Source: Laguncularia racemosa (taxonomy: Eukaryota; Streptophyta; Magnoliopsida; Myrtales; Combretaceae). Taken from it: a DNA stretch of 64,000 nt. Both the position numbers and the translations under genes were made by a program. The notes under the pieces were generated by a model. It saw nothing but the letters and a program-made list of their open reading frames with translations. It made no database searches and was not told the DNA's origin. The DNA lies in the NCBI GenBank assembly GCA_037954665.1, contig JBBMOL010000072.1, positions 522,340 through 586,339 of the forward strand, written 5' to 3'. This document shows, piece by piece, positions 1 through 13,031 of the stretch (the first letter of the stretch is position 1; every line of letters starts with the position of its first letter).

Positions 1-499
1 AAGTTTTGGGGTCCCCACACAATATGTCTTTCTTGTCCCCATTATCTTCTCGGGCGATGAACCAGGCTTCCAACTCGTCCATTCGTATGCAGTATCCGTT
101 ACAGTCTTCTAAGGCCTTGTTGACTGTTGTTTTGCGAATACCTAGTAATCTGTTGAAAATACCGACTAGCCCGGCCTCAAGATCTGGCACATAGACTTGG
201 TCGGTTAGTGCTGGAGCTTGTAGTAGCTGGGTGTACTCTTCCAGGGTAGGGGTGATCTCATGTGGACCAATGAAGAAAGCTGCGGGCTCTATTTCCCATA
301 AGTGGAGCATGGCCCGTACCAAGGGCAAATTCATTTCCATCTTCATCAGTGAGAGAATGGGCCCTATTTTCTGCTGGATGAAGGCCTGTTCCTCTAGGTT
401 GTATAGGGTGAACCAGTGATCCAGCACCAATTTCGGATCCAAAGGTTTGTACACTCGGATCACTTTGCGGAGGAGGCGGTCAACTGCGGTACTAGCCAT
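1..499 (-). CDS. DUF7745-type retrotransposon gag-like protein, N-terminal part (runs off the window)
   Basis: On the minus strand an ATG at 499-497 opens a frame that stays open to base 1 (about 166 codons), so the gene is cut by the window edge. The protein starts MASTAVDRLLRKVIRVYKPL. It has a segment rich in WF/LY and charged residues and then the pattern LHLWEIEPAAFFIGPHEITP followed by TLEEYTQLL, which is typical of the plant DUF7745 (aminotransferase-like/PMD-related) domain: a 'W-x(n)-F-x-f-g-x-x-e-i-x-PTLEEY' core. Proteins of this family are usually the first ORF of plant LTR retrotransposons. The nearby primer-binding-like site and LTR support that reading. There is no stop in this part, so the element may be fairly young. 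A domesticated host gene is possible but less likely. Family assignment is from remembered motifs, not from a search. Confidence 0.72.
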   Translation of the reverse strand, partial: MASTAVDRLLRKVIRVYKPLDPKLVLDHWFTLYNLEEQAFIQQKIGPILSLMKMEMNLPLVRAMLHLWEIEPAAFFIGPHEITPTLEEYTQLLQAPALTDQVYVPDLEAGLVGIFNRLLGIRKTTVNKALEDCNGYCIRMDELEAWFIAREDNGDKKDILCGDPKT

Positions 500-980
500 C
501 TATTACAACAGAAATTCCCTAATTACAACCAGAACTATGATAACATTATAGGGAAATAGATCTGAACTCCATGAACAAAACAAAAAAATATTACATCATC
601 ATCAATTGTCAACCCATGACGTTACGTATGCAAATAGGTAAGTTCTAACTGGTCCCTAAGCTCTATGGCCTCCCGCATTCTTGAAGAAATGGATCTGAGG
701 CCATATCGAAGCATTGGGTGGGGTAGCCTAATCGGTCCTGAACGGTGATCACATCACTTCGCCCGAAACCTACACAATGGCTCCCCGTCTTAGGGTCCTA
801 AGATTGTCCGGGTTCGACCGTATCTATTCACACAAATGTATGCATGCAGTCCCAAAAGTAAAAACTGAATCATAAATTTAGCTAATTCCTGAAAGGTTAG
901 CAACAGAACAATAATCAAAAGACATTTCTTAAAAAGGAGCAATTTGAGGAGATTCATGTGGCTAGCCTACTGGAATTTGG
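500..980 (-). other. Untranslated leader of the DUF7745 retrotransposon
   Basis: This is the stretch between the ATG of the gag-like ORF and the primer-binding-like site, on the minus strand. I see no reading frame of note. It is of mixed composition and less AT-rich than the LTR beyond it. It fits a retroelement 5' leader by position only. Confidence 0.45.
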
Positions 981-998
981 TCCCCAGTGGAGTCGCCA
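981..998 (-). other. Primer-binding-like site (PBS), tRNA-Arg type
   Basis: On the minus strand 998-981 reads TGGCGACTCCACTGGGGA. It begins with the TGG that pairs with a tRNA CCA end, and closely similar words precede gag in many plant Ty3/gypsy elements. I infer a tRNA-Arg primer from the GAGTCG-CCA end; this was not checked against a tRNA set. A second, shorter copy of the same word (GTGGCGACTCC on the minus strand, about 1110-1120) lies inside the LTR-like region, so the exact LTR boundary is uncertain. The same type of site occurs at the other retroelement (60444). Confidence 0.6.
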
Positions 999-2097
999 TC
1001 CTATCGAGTCTAATTTTTTGATTTCCCATTCCTAATCCGATCTATACTAGACCCTATGCTCATCTAATGTAGATCCTCGACTTGAGTTAGGAACTTCATT
1101 TTATTTTTGGAGTCGCCACCCAACTGTTGTTGGGAAAGATTGAATTAAGACTAATGGAGCGGATCAGTCCTAATTTGGACCACTAGTCGTCGCGATTTCC
1201 TCTTCTCATTTTTTTTGTGAAAAGAGGAAAGGGAAAAACCAGAGTTTCTAAGTTCAGAGGCTAACTTATTAAAACCCTAAGGTTACCATCTCATCTCCTA
1301 AAATCTTAACCTTATCTAAAAATGTCTTTTATTTATTTTTATTGTCTTTTATTGGATTTTTGGGTGAATTATTTTAGGAAAATGATTTTTATTCCTTTTT
1401 AGGGTTGCCCTAAATGGGTGCCTACGTACCTACTATTCAGGATCAAACAAGCCGTAGTTCACTTTTCCGGAAAAATTTTAATGTGTTTGTGAATTTAATT
1501 ATGAAATTTCTTTTGATTTATGTTTTTACCATTTTAGGATTTTTTTTCTAAAAAATCTAAGCCTAAGCTTGATAATTCGATTTTTTTGAAAATAATACTT
1601 TTAAAGAAAAACACCAATTTTAGATTTATTTAAGAAAATGATTTTTCTAAGTGATAAAATTTCATTTTTTTTTCTATTTTTCAACTCATTTCTACTATTA
1701 TAAATTTTTATTGATTTTTTATTACTTTTTTATAATTTTTATAAATTTTTAGTTATTTATTAGTTTTTATTAATTTTTTTTCATAATTTTAATAATTTTT
1801 ATTTTTATTGAAAAAATTTCCCTAGATTTTTATCTATCGTATTTTTAAAATCTAAATTTTTATTATTATTTTCTTTATAAATTTTCACATTTTTATTATT
1901 TATCATTATAATTATTATTCTTATTTTTATTATTCATACTAAATAAAATCCTAAAAAAAATAATCTAATTTCTAACATTTTTCTATTTTTTCGAATTATA
2001 AATAAAAAATAAGTAAATAAATAAATTCGAAATAAATAAATAAATAAAATAAATACAAAAAATCGAAAAATCCGACTTACCTAGATCCGGGTCAGTG

Positions 2098-2156
2098 CGC
2101 GGGTCGGGTCGGGTCGAGTCGGATCGGATCGGATCGGGTTGAAGCGGGTCCGATCG
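2098..2156. repeat. Degenerate GGTCG/GGATC pentamer tandem repeat
   Basis: About a dozen pentamers of the form GGGTC, GAGTC, GGATC run head to tail. The G/C content contrasts sharply with the A/T-rich sequence just upstream. It sits inside the LTR, where such G/C-rich minisatellites are often seen close to the promoter or RNA start. No function can be read from it. Confidence 0.75.
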
Positions 2157-2749
2157 GACACGGCTGCTAGGAGTGCTCGTTGACGGCGTTTCGACGACCT
2201 TTCGAAGCAGTTGAGGTGTCGATTCTTAAGTTTTCGGGGGTGAGGAACTCAACTGTGGCAGTGGTTTGCTTCAGAAAAGCCTCCTGGTGGCTGCCCAACA
2301 CTTGATCGGTGATCGCGATTTTGAGCAACTCCAACGAGGCTTCGATTCTCTCCTTTTCTCACTTTTGATCCGTAATTCTGCCTCTCCACTTCATCCTCTA
2401 TTTACAGGTGTTCAAAATCGAGCTGAATAAGCTCGGATTTCCACTGATCAAAGCAAATCGAATTTGTGGTTAAAAAAACCAACTCCGATTTGTATAAATC
2501 CATCGATTTGTTGCGATTTGATTCCAATTGGATGATGTTTATCTTATTTCTATTGAAAATCCGTTGGATTTGTGCAAAAAATCGAATCAAAACTGCCGAA
2601 ATTCGGATTTTTCTCCTCGCCGGCAATCTCGGACAGAGGTTGAAGACGATCATGCGCCCAGCGCATGTGTTCGCTCCAGCCAATAGGATGCTGACACGTG
2701 TCCCAAGCAAAGTAAAATTTCGCAAAATGCGAATTCTGCTTCCCCCGCA

Positions 2750-2820
2750 TTTCGAACCCCTAACCTCGCACCCCCCCGTACGCGCCTGACCCTAGTCTGG
2801 ACCAGTTGAGCTAGCCCACT
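2750..2820 (-). other. tRNA-like (pol III A-box/B-box) segment inside the LTR
   Basis: On the minus strand, GGCTAGCTCAACTGGT (from about 2817) matches a pol III A box (TRGCNNAGYNNGG-like, with the common CAACTGG variant). About 40 bases further, AGGGGTTCGAAAT (to about 2750) matches a B box. The spacing fits a degenerate tRNA or a tRNA-derived SINE head captured by the LTR. No clean cloverleaf with paired acceptor stems is visible, so it is not annotated as a functional tRNA. Confidence 0.5.
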
Positions 2821-3094
2821 TTCGCGATTTTATTTATTTCGTAAATTGCATATATGCAATGCGATTTTTTTATTTTTTTGTATTTTTTAAAATTTCAAAA
2901 ATTTGTAAAAATTATTTAATCCTTATTATTGTCATTTCTGAAATTATTTTCCAAAATTGATGTATTTTCCTATTTATTTTTATTTTTTGAATATTTTTCC
3001 TATTTTTTCCAAATTAGAGAAACAATTGGAAAAAATTGAAAATTAACTATTGTTGATTATTATTGATCCTTATGGCAAAAATGGGGTGTTTACA

Positions 3095-6000
3095 ACCCTT
3101 AAGCTTATTTTATTGAAGGATAGCTAATTAATTGAGTTTCCAAGGGCATTTCAGAGAAAAAGAAGTAACAATTTTTCAACTAGAATAAGTGGTGATAATT
3201 GAAGGAATAATAGAATAGAAAATAGACTAAATTGGATAACACATGTCATCTAAAGGTCAAACCTATAAACCCTCATAGTCCAAGTGTCTCTACCCTTAAA
3301 CCCTCAGTAAACCTTAATATAAAAACCTATTTCAGGAAAAAAAATCAACAGCCCCCGTCTTCATTTTCTAAAAATTTTTAAAGGTAAATGCTCTCAAAAA
3401 TTCTATTAAACTTCATCTACACCTTAAGCCCTTTAATACCCATTAAACCATAAACTAATCTAGTTGTTTTCTTATGAGATTTAGGCAAAAAATCAAATGC
3501 ATATCTTAACTAAAGGGCTATTAATCATGGTTCAAGGAGGAAATTAAAGTAAGTTTTAGTTTGTCAAACATAAATCTAAGTGGAGATTTGTACTTCTATA
3601 TAAGGGAAATCAATTAGAATTAAAAAGGCTTACTATAAATGGCAAAGAGAGAACTTGAAGGTTAAGTAGAATCTTCAACAAGGTAAGTTCAATACAATGG
3701 TTGATTTAATTATTTAAGATGTTTAAAAGTAATTAGGCATGATGATTTGATGATTTCTTAGATTTTGATGAGGTTGGCATAAAACCCATGTTGAACTGCT
3801 AACCCCATTAATAATTTCTAAGTGTCATTTGATGATTTTATATATTAATCCATATTCTAATATGATAAATATGATGTTGGGTGTTAGATTTGATGATAGA
3901 AATGAAGTTTGATGCATGATAATATGTAATGTGTATGGGTCTTGTTGTTGCCACTATAATGAAGAAAATGAGATTTGATTTTCTTATAAAATCTAGTTTA
4001 GGTGGTGAATGATGGTAATTTGATTATTGAAGTATAGGTATGTGGATTTATGAGTGGGTTGGATGATGAATTGGATGTATATAGTAAGATAGATGTTGAA
4101 CTTGATGATATTATTGAGTTAATGAATAAATTAGTTAATTTGGTTGATAACCCATAAATTTCCAATATGTTCATATGTGTTTGAAGTGGAAATTTTAGTT
4201 AAAATTGAAATGACATCATGAATATGAAGTATGACAAAAAAAATTGAATGATTGATATTAAGATTTATGATTATTAGTACTTGTGATATTATTATGATTA
4301 CATCTAGAAATTTTGGAATTGATATGTTTAAGTTGAGTCATTTTTTGTGTAATTTGGTGTTTAGGTTGTAGATATTAGTTGTGATAAGTTAACTGTGATG
4401 TTAGGTGTTAGAATTGTAAATAGAAATCAAGTTTGATGTATGTTAATGGAAGATATGTTAATTTGTTATTGTTGCCGTCACCATGGTTGATAAATTGAGA
4501 TTAAATCTCCTTGTTAAATTTGATTGGATGTTGGGTGATGATAAATTGATGATTAGAGTATGAACATGAGGATTTTGGAATGATTTAAGTGATTAATTTA
4601 GTGTAGATGGCATGTTAGAAGTTGGAATGGATGGTATGTTTGATTTAGTGGGTGAGCAAATTGCTTTGATTGCTAAACTTTGAATTTTCAGCATGTTATG
4701 ATACTCTCAAAGTGTTAAATTTAATAAAAAAAAATAAGTTATAAGATAAACCTTGAGTTTTTAAAGCTTCAAGATAAATTAGGTTGAACCGAAGGATTGT
4801 ATAAACTTGAGATTTTGATTTTCTTGCATGCTTCAGCACCATGTTTAATTCTAGAAAAAAAATATAATATATTATGTTTATTTTAAGCAAATTTAGTAAA
4901 ATCATGATTTAATTATGAAGAAGAGTTAGATTGGATATAAAATAAGGCCTAAAAGTAATGATATGTTGAAATTGGACTCATAGAATAGATAAAAATGTTT
5001 TGGGGCATGCCTTGTTTTGTATACTCTATTTTGGTGATGTTTTAGGCTTAAAAATGAAAAATAAAAGATAATTTAGACTCTAGAAAGGTATAGGAACAAG
5101 TAAGGTTTGAAGTGATTCGGACCTAAACTGGATAAGATACATACTAATAAAGTTAAAAATTTGTAACCTTATTTAATTTGGTAGTCCAAGGGCTTTAAAA
5201 CAAATAAAAGAAAGCTCTTTTTGTTAAAATGGGTAGAGGGAGTGATAAGGAATCAAATGGTTTTGGTTTCACTTAATCTAGACTTAAATTGAGTAAATTA
5301 TGACCTTTTAAAATTAATGTCTTTAATTGTGATGAATTGAAAATAAGTTAATGATTAGCTTAATTAAATCAAGCCAATGCTAACCCAACTAAATATGCCT
5401 TAAGGATCACCCTCTTGCCCTCTCATTGGGTGACCCATATAATTAAACATAATTCGATTAATTAGGCTTAATTAACTTAACTATCCTAATTAGACCAAAA
5501 TAAGAATTGACTTAATAATGTGAACCTAAATAACCCATGGGCTCAAGATCCAAAATCCAAAAACATAATTGGGCCCATTCCCTTCTAAAGCTCATACCTT
5601 AAATAGGTCTTATCATGATAAATAATTCAAACCAGGTTTCAAATCATTTCCATGCTCAAATTAAATTAAAAAACTAAAATAAACTAAACATAGGCTTAAC
5701 AAAATAAAATGGACTTACATGACTATAATAAAACCTAAGTGGGCCTAAGAACCAAAAACCTACATATACCTGTTAACCTTTAGGATCTATACCCTAAATG
5801 AACCTTAATGAATAAATCAAATTTAATTAGGTTTTCAACCTTAAAAGGCCTAACTTAACCAAAGAGTTAAAATGAAATTAAATTAGACTTAATAATCGAT
5901 TGGGCCTAAAACAAAACAAATAGGACTATTTAAATAAAATGGTTCTAAGTTAATTTTTAAATAAATGGCAATAATCTAAATGAACTTAATAAATATAATT

Positions 6001-7451
6001 AGACTTAAATAATTCAATTAAGGCTAGTAGGCCTAAATTCAAATATAGTTAGGCCCACTATTCTTAAAGGATCTAAATATCCTAATTGAGGCTTAAACAC
6101 AATTAAACTTAAAATTCAAATAGCCTATTAGGTTGAGTGATTAAACCCTAATTGAATTAAGCCAGAATTAGCTAAAAGCTAATTGGGCCTCAATAACCCC
6201 AATTAGGATCATAATTAGTATGAGCCTTAAGTGTTATAAATCAAACTTAGAATAGAATTCAATCACTTAAAATAATTATCTAATTTAAGTTTTCTTTGTT
6301 ATTGCATAAAACCAATTCAATTAACTCAATTAAAACTCGAATTGCGATTTGAAAATTGTCAACCTTTTTAGGTACACAATAACTTACATGTTGTGCACTA
6401 AGTAAGAAAATTAAAATGAACTAAAAAGTCAAACTCAATTAAATGTCTACTTGCTACGTATGCATGGTTACTTAAGCCAGCAAGTAACAAACCTTAAATC
6501 GAGATTATGGCTACAATTATATATCCCAAAATGACATAGTAGTTAGGCACTTAGGCCACAAAGGGTGGCTTAGCAAGTAGCTAATAAGTGAGATCATATC
6601 TAATAACAAGCACTTTGAGCAAAGAGAAGGTATATCAAGAGTCGTCCAGGGTTATGGGACCTAGTAAACGATAAGTTATAGCTGAACTATGATCAACAAA
6701 ATCGCATAAAGGTGAAATAACTTAAACAAGGCTACTTAAGTATCAATTTTCAATGATGTAGAGTCTGATTACTCTCGTCAACCCTTGATATCCGCTACAA
6801 TGGAATCAAACCCTAAGTTCCCTATTGTAAGGTCTAGAATCATGAATACTCCCATACTAGATGTTTGAATAAGATAATTAAATGAATTGAATGATTGTCC
6901 GTTACATTAGTATGTAGGCCTGCTTGACATGCATATATGTATTAGTGTTACTATGTACTAGGCCCTCATAACTCACTTCTCTTTTCTTTTTTAGGTGAGA
7001 ATTATCTAACGAATCTACCTTACAAAATACTGGATTTTTGCTCCAAGGAGGAATACAGGGATAAGTTCGTAGACTTATATTACAAGGACTATTTTCACTT
7101 TCTCATTTTGACATAGACTTAGTTGATTTCATTCTAGTACTGTATTTATACTTTACAAGAGTTACATGTGGCTTTATGGCCTATTTACCTATGTCTATAT
7201 TTTGTAAACCCCTTAAGCTCTAGGACTTAAATTTCTATCTCGTGATTTCCCCTACATTTTCCAAACTTGATGAACCTTTAAAATATTTTTGAAAATCAAT
7301 AAACCATCAATATTTTTCAAATTTTAATCATTGATTTCAAGGTCTTAAAACCAGTTTAAAAACCCACTTGGTATTCGTAGCTTTACATATTCTACTTAAA
7401 TAGGGTACGTGGAAAACTATCATCGCAGTAGTGAATTAGGGTTGTGACAAC
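3095..7451 (-). repeat. Probable remnant of a large LTR, minus orientation
   Basis: No gene is visible. The right edge reads GGGTTGTGACA at 7441-7451; on the minus strand this is TGTCACAACCC, a typical LTR start of plant Ty3/gypsy (Del/Tekay-like) elements. The interior has the look of such long LTRs: a T/G/A-rich tract full of GATGATT-like words (3700-4700) and a tract full of AATTRGGCYTAA-like words (5250-6250). The other end was not found. The DUF7745 element may have inserted into it at 3094/3095. Extent and class are inferences. Confidence 0.35.
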
Positions 7452-10400
7452 ATTTTATGAGTCACTGCTACCATTAGACAACTTCTATGTAGAACTAGTG
7501 AATCTCACTAATCTAACAAGGAAGCTAGGATGCATATGTGAAAACAAAATTAGAATGGACTTGTAACTTTTAAAGCTTATAGGAATTACTAGCATAATTT
7601 ACCCTAGTGTATGTAAGAGTTATAATACTTATATTTTTACTTATAAAATGAAACTATATTATATTGTTTAGCATGTAGTGATTTTTTTTTTTTTATTCTT
7701 CCCTTCTAATTCCATTGTCAGAGGAATAATTATAGTTATTAGAGTTGAACTTCGTTGACTCAAATTTGTCATAATGGAATAGTAGATGCAGGGATCCAGT
7801 TGTAATATTCACATGTGCACTACGTGAGTCTTGCACTACACATTAGGAGTAATGATTATGAAATGACATGTGGAGATGACTTAGAGAGAAAGATCTAGGG
7901 ATGAGGAATAGACAATCACAAAGAACTCAAATAAACTTGTGACAATTGAAAAAGTTATATAGTGTCAACTCCACTATTCTATAGGAGGAGTAGAGTATTC
8001 TTCACTTTAAACTTTGTTTTAACTCTTAGAATGGTTAACCAATGGCATTCTCTACAAATTCATGAAGTTCTTCCAAATGATAAGGAACTCTTGAGTATTT
8101 ATAGAGTTTGATTATTAATGAAGTTTGTGAAATTGCACTAATAGTCAACAATTGATGTGAGTCACCCTCTCGATGAATCCTCCATAGGTTGTTTTTAAGT
8201 ATAAGCCTATAGAAGATCTCTTTAAGTGCATAAGCTTCCTTGAGAAAAGTTGAGAATGGATGGGACAATCCAACAAATCCCTACTCCAAAACCACCATAC
8301 TATAAGACCAATCTTGAGGACAATAGGCATGCAAGGAAATAGCATGTAACATAAATATCATTCAATGTATAATACAAGAATATTCAACCCATAGAAAAAC
8401 AATTGAAGCAGATTTCTTTTCCACTTGTTGATCATTGACATGCAATCTCATTTAATCCATCATTGCAAAAGGATAATTATGCTTATACAACCACTAGCCT
8501 TATAGGAATCTCAACAATTTAAAGCAATGCAATAAACAAATGCAATTGAATCCTTATAATACCATAAGAAAATTATGCTTTAGAGACAAAAATTTTACGA
8601 TGAAAAATATCTATCTCTAAAAATATTAATTTGCGATAAATTTGTGACAACATAAAAAAGATATATTTTTATAATTTTATTTGTTTTTGTAATAGAATTA
8701 AAAACAAATTACTAATGAATTTGTGAGGGATTTAATTATATCGTACTTTGTTCTCTAATTCTATTGCAAGAAACGAGTTGGTAAAAAATTATTTTTAGAT
8801 AGTACTCATTCTTTGCAATGAATAAAAGAGAAACCAAGATTATATTACTTAGGAAGGAGTCCATACTCCTAGATACCATTGAGGAAAATTTGATACATAA
8901 AGATATCAAAATCCATATCTAAACTTCAAAACAAAACAAGCCGAAATTATAGATAGAATCCTTTGCTCAAAAAAAAAAAAAAATCTAGATTCATAATCCG
9001 GTGTCAACCTAACATACACCTTCCTGGAAGATGGCGACCACTAAATGAACAAAGAGAGAAGTTGGCATACTCGATAGAGAGAAATGATGTTGATGACCAG
9101 CAATTGGACTAGAGAGAGGAGGTGGTAACTAACGAAGAATTTCTTGGACGAATCAATTGAGTTAGAGATAGAGGGGGGAGGCAGACAATGTTAGATTAGT
9201 AAGGCTTTTTCTTTCATCCAGATGTTATCGGATTAGGGAAAGGCATTTGGGTGTCATTTCGTATTTTTTAGGAGGGTATTTTGGAAAAAAAAAAAAAGCA
9301 GTAACTACACTAAATTGCAATTCGGGTGAGATGAATGAATTGGAATTCTATATTTTCTATAATAATCATTTTATCAAATAGTTATTACGGGCTTAAAAAT
9401 GCAAGTAAACGTTGTAATAGACCTGACTCTTAAACACAGAAATATAATTGGAAATATTTGTGTATTTTAAATATAATATTTAAGTATGTGTTTGTATATA
9501 ATGTATATATATACATCGTGCCATTTTTTAAGTAAAATAGTTCCTAACATTATAAAAGCAATTACATCTTTCAATCTCGCAAAGTATTGTATAAGGTATG
9601 CTAAAACTCTTGTGATCTAATAATATAAATACTAATTAGTATTCGGCAATAAAATAAATCAGGTTAAATTTTCCTCACAATACATCTTGCATCATTTATG
9701 TAATGTATACCGTAGTTGGGAAGAAAAAATCTCTCAAGGTATCAATATATTTCTTGATAACGAATATAGCCTCTCATAGGGCATATTTATGCGGACGTCA
9801 AAGTCAAGGCATGTAAAGTATGTTAGGGTTAAAAAAATTTTAAAAAGGAAGTTTGAAGTCAAGGATCATATTCATGGAGGATATAACTTTCAATTAACCA
9901 AAGTTTCTGCTTTGATCTGTTTTCTTTTCTTGTGGGAAAGGAGATGTTTCTTCTGGCTTACACGAAATATTAAGGCGGAAAAATGTACCATTAAGAGGGC
10001 CATTAGTTCAAAAGTCTCCATCCATTTCTTACATATAATAATATGAGATGAAGTTGATTGAACCCAAATTTCTGCTTTGGCGAAAAGAAAAATGTAAAAA
10101 GATGTGCACTCTTCTATGCATCCTATGGACGTTTAAAAGTACAGGAAGAACAGTTCCCAAAATCATATTGTACTAACAAATGTAAAATAAGGGGAGTTTT
10201 TTAGGATTCAATCTAGATCATGCATATCTCTGGATGATTCATCTAGAGTTCATACGCAACAGGTTATTGATTTCCATGGTCGATTTGAAAAGGATATGCT
10301 GGTTTCAATTATGCTAAATAAAAATATTAGTTCTAATAGTTTCGTATAGCAAAGGAAATAGTTTCCCCGCAGCATAGATGTGTGCAAAGACATGATCCTT

Positions 10401-11824
10401 GGCTTGTATCGTGGTGTCGGTTTGTCTATGTTTCTTGAATGTAGATTTCCCATATAATTAGGGGGTTTTTTTTTCCCCTTAAAACAAAAGAAGATAACCA
10501 AACTACTATATATTCCTACCTATGTAGAAATATACAAACTCATCTCCAACACTCTGGCCTAGTCACCAAGTCTAAAGTTAATTATCTAAAAAATAATCTC
10601 CTGAGCAAGGTGAGTATAGAAGTCCAACGAATACTATACTTCACACACATACAAATGCCAAATCAGTCACAGATAAAAACTATATTAAATGATGTAATAA
10701 ACAATATTTGTTAAGTGATTCATAATAAAATAATATTTATTAAACTATATTTTTAAGTGATTCATAATAAGACAATCCACTTAGATACCCTTTTCAAACG
10801 TGATAGAACCCATAGCCTCACCACCTACGACAATAATACAATTGGCTCATGAGCCCAGCTTTTAAAAAGAAATAATTTGCAAAGGACAATGATGTTTCTA
10901 ACAAGTAATCATCCCATATTGAGTTTTATCACTAATATCATGCTATCAGGAATATGGTCCATCCAGAACTCTCGAATCGGCATCTTGTGCCACCAGTTCA
11001 CCCTATTGTGACTTTATTCCTACTCAATTAACCCGTATTAGACACAATTCCTTCATAACAACAATCCACTGAGTAACTGCAGAACATTAGCTCTTTGAAA
11101 ACTGATGCTACGAACTGCTCGTCAATGGTTAGTACGCATCGGTACATATAACAAATAATTAAATGAAAATCTTTATCTTCATGTGTCCTATAACAAATAA
11201 TTAAATGAGTCGATCACAATTCCATTTTCTCTTTCATGAATTTCTAATTTTCAATTTCATCCATTCGACTTCATGATTTGAATTAACCAGTATGGTTTTC
11301 CACAAATCGGATTTAGGCTCGTCATCCAAAAGAAATAGTGGTCGACCTTGAGGACAGTTGACGACCCATCGCCCGGCTTTCGACCATCCTAATTCTTATT
11401 GGAGTCTATTTTAGGTTGTTCTAAATTTCGGTTTTATATCTACTTAGGATTGTAAAAGATTACTTTTGTAAATAATTCAAAGCATAAAGTTTCTATGATT
11501 TATTGTTCCTATACTGTTTTAGGGTTGTGTTTATTATGGATTGTTTGTAATGTATTCACATTTCTGGTACCATTATCATTTACAATTCATCTTACAAGAT
11601 TAAAATTATTTAATTTAGCGAGCGTTATATTGTTAAAACTTTCTAAATCAAGTTTTGATTAAATACTACCCTTTGTTTTTTTTTTTTCCAAAGAAATTCC
11701 ACCCTATCGTGAATATATGGATTTAGATCTAATATTTCAATTCTTAGGGTTATTAACTATTCGGAATCTATTCAAGGTTTTAATGTAATTTCTGGTATGA
11801 TTTAAATTTCAAAATCCTGGTAAA
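7452..11824. other. Intergenic, no gene recognised
   Basis: The stretch is AT-rich with A/T homopolymers (for example 7681-7694, 8968-8983, 9286-9298). Open frames here (8035-8345 minus, 9789-10046 plus, 10250-10501 minus) are short, have no recognised domain, and are rich in residues expected from AT-rich noise. No paired terminal repeats were found. Confidence 0.6.
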
Positions 11825-12029
11825 TGGCTTATGATTGGAATAAAGAAAAAATATATAAGCAAATTATAAGCCATTTGAGCCCTATTTTTGATCTTCTTCT
11901 CACTATTATATTAATCTATATTTGTGTCATTTATGATTTTTATGTTATTTTACCAATGAAAACACTATAAATTAAACTAGAAATGTAGAATTTAAAATAA
12001 AATAAGTGTGTGAAAATACACATTTATCA
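11825..12029 (+). repeat. Left copy of a ~200-bp direct repeat (possible TRIM/short LTR)
   Basis: This copy runs from TGGCTTATGATTGG to a TTTATCA end and is clearly related to 13801-13989 in the same orientation. Shared words include CTTATGATTGG, ATAAGCAAA, TAAGCCATTT, TTTGATCTTCT and TTTTTATGTTATT. TG at the start and CA at the end, with about 1.8 kb between the copies, fit a non-autonomous LTR element. No target duplication was found, so a simple dispersed direct repeat is also possible. Confidence 0.5.
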
Positions 12030-12997
12030 CCTTAAAGACTTGATAGGCGTAAACTTAAACAGTGCAATTTATACCACAAGTACACAAGATCATGTATGCA
12101 ATAATGAAAATTATTAGTGAAACCAGATGGTGTCCTTAGGGATTGGAAATTAATTACTAAATTATATCGATTCTATCTTTAGTTAGGCAATCAAAACGAA
12201 ATATTTAAGCAAATTAAAATAAAAGAAATAAATTGATTCAAACATGAAATAACACTAAGACAAAAGTTCACTAAATCAAAAGTATGGATTTGGACTATGC
12301 CACCACATGATAAATTAATACATGCTTCTAAGATATATTAAAACTAATTAATTGGCTTTTAATCAGATTTATTGGGACTCACTTCCTTTTTGCGTTGTTA
12401 TTGTTCTAATTATATATATTGGAAATGCTTCTTCAAATGGTTAATCTATAGTTATTAGTTAAGTAGTAAGTTCCTCCTACAAAATTTACATCCTTGACTA
12501 ATATTAAAATTTATGTGTATGTTTATGTGTGAATCCTGAAATTAATTTAAAGCACATGTGTCCATGTCAACATTTAAACTAATCCCAATCCAATATCATG
12601 CAAATTATTCATTGCTTTTCAAGTCTTTCAAATTTTATTCATAAAAATATTGTTAATCGGGTAATAAATTATGAATTATGAGATCAAGATGGCTAAAAAT
12701 CAGCTAATTAAATCGTAATATATGATAAAATTATGCATTGATTAGATCATCAAACAAGTATCAAAATCCTAATATATTTGATTTAGTTCATAATAAACAT
12801 ATGAGCATCATAAAAGGATGCAAGAATCATGATTATATATTAAAACAAAAGGAATAGAAGAACTCAGACAGATAATTATCTGTGAATATGTCTTCAATTC
12901 CGTTTTGATCATTCCGTGGCCTCATAAAGAATGCGACCATAAAATAAACACTTCACAGACGAAAACAGTATTCACTGTTTCAATAATTCCGCCTTTG

Positions 12998-13031
<34 letters not shown>

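Larger units (their letters stand above)
999..3094 (-). repeat. Long terminal repeat of the DUF7745 element (about 2.1 kb)
   Basis: The outer end is clear: on the minus strand the sequence from 3094 begins TGTAAACACCCCATTTTTGC, a common LTR start. The inner end abuts the primer-binding-like site at 998 but lacks a clean CA terminus, so it may be decayed or misplaced by some bases. The body contains a very AT-rich stretch (1330-2060), a G/C-rich pentamer tract (2098-2156) and a tRNA-like segment (2750-2820). An inverted repeat at about 1199-1227 (CCTCTTCTC ... GAAAAGAGG) can form a hairpin. The partner LTR lies outside the window, so identity between LTRs cannot be tested here. Confidence 0.58.

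Noticed and set aside
2402..2789. Overlapping frames of 66-107 codons on both strands within the LTR
   Set aside because: They overlap each other on opposite strands in LTR sequence, have no known domain, and cover the tRNA-like segment.
9789..10046. 85-codon plus frame beginning MRTSKSRHVKYVRV
   Set aside because: No recognised domain, no neighbouring promoter or homologous copy, and a lysine-rich composition as expected from A-rich DNA.
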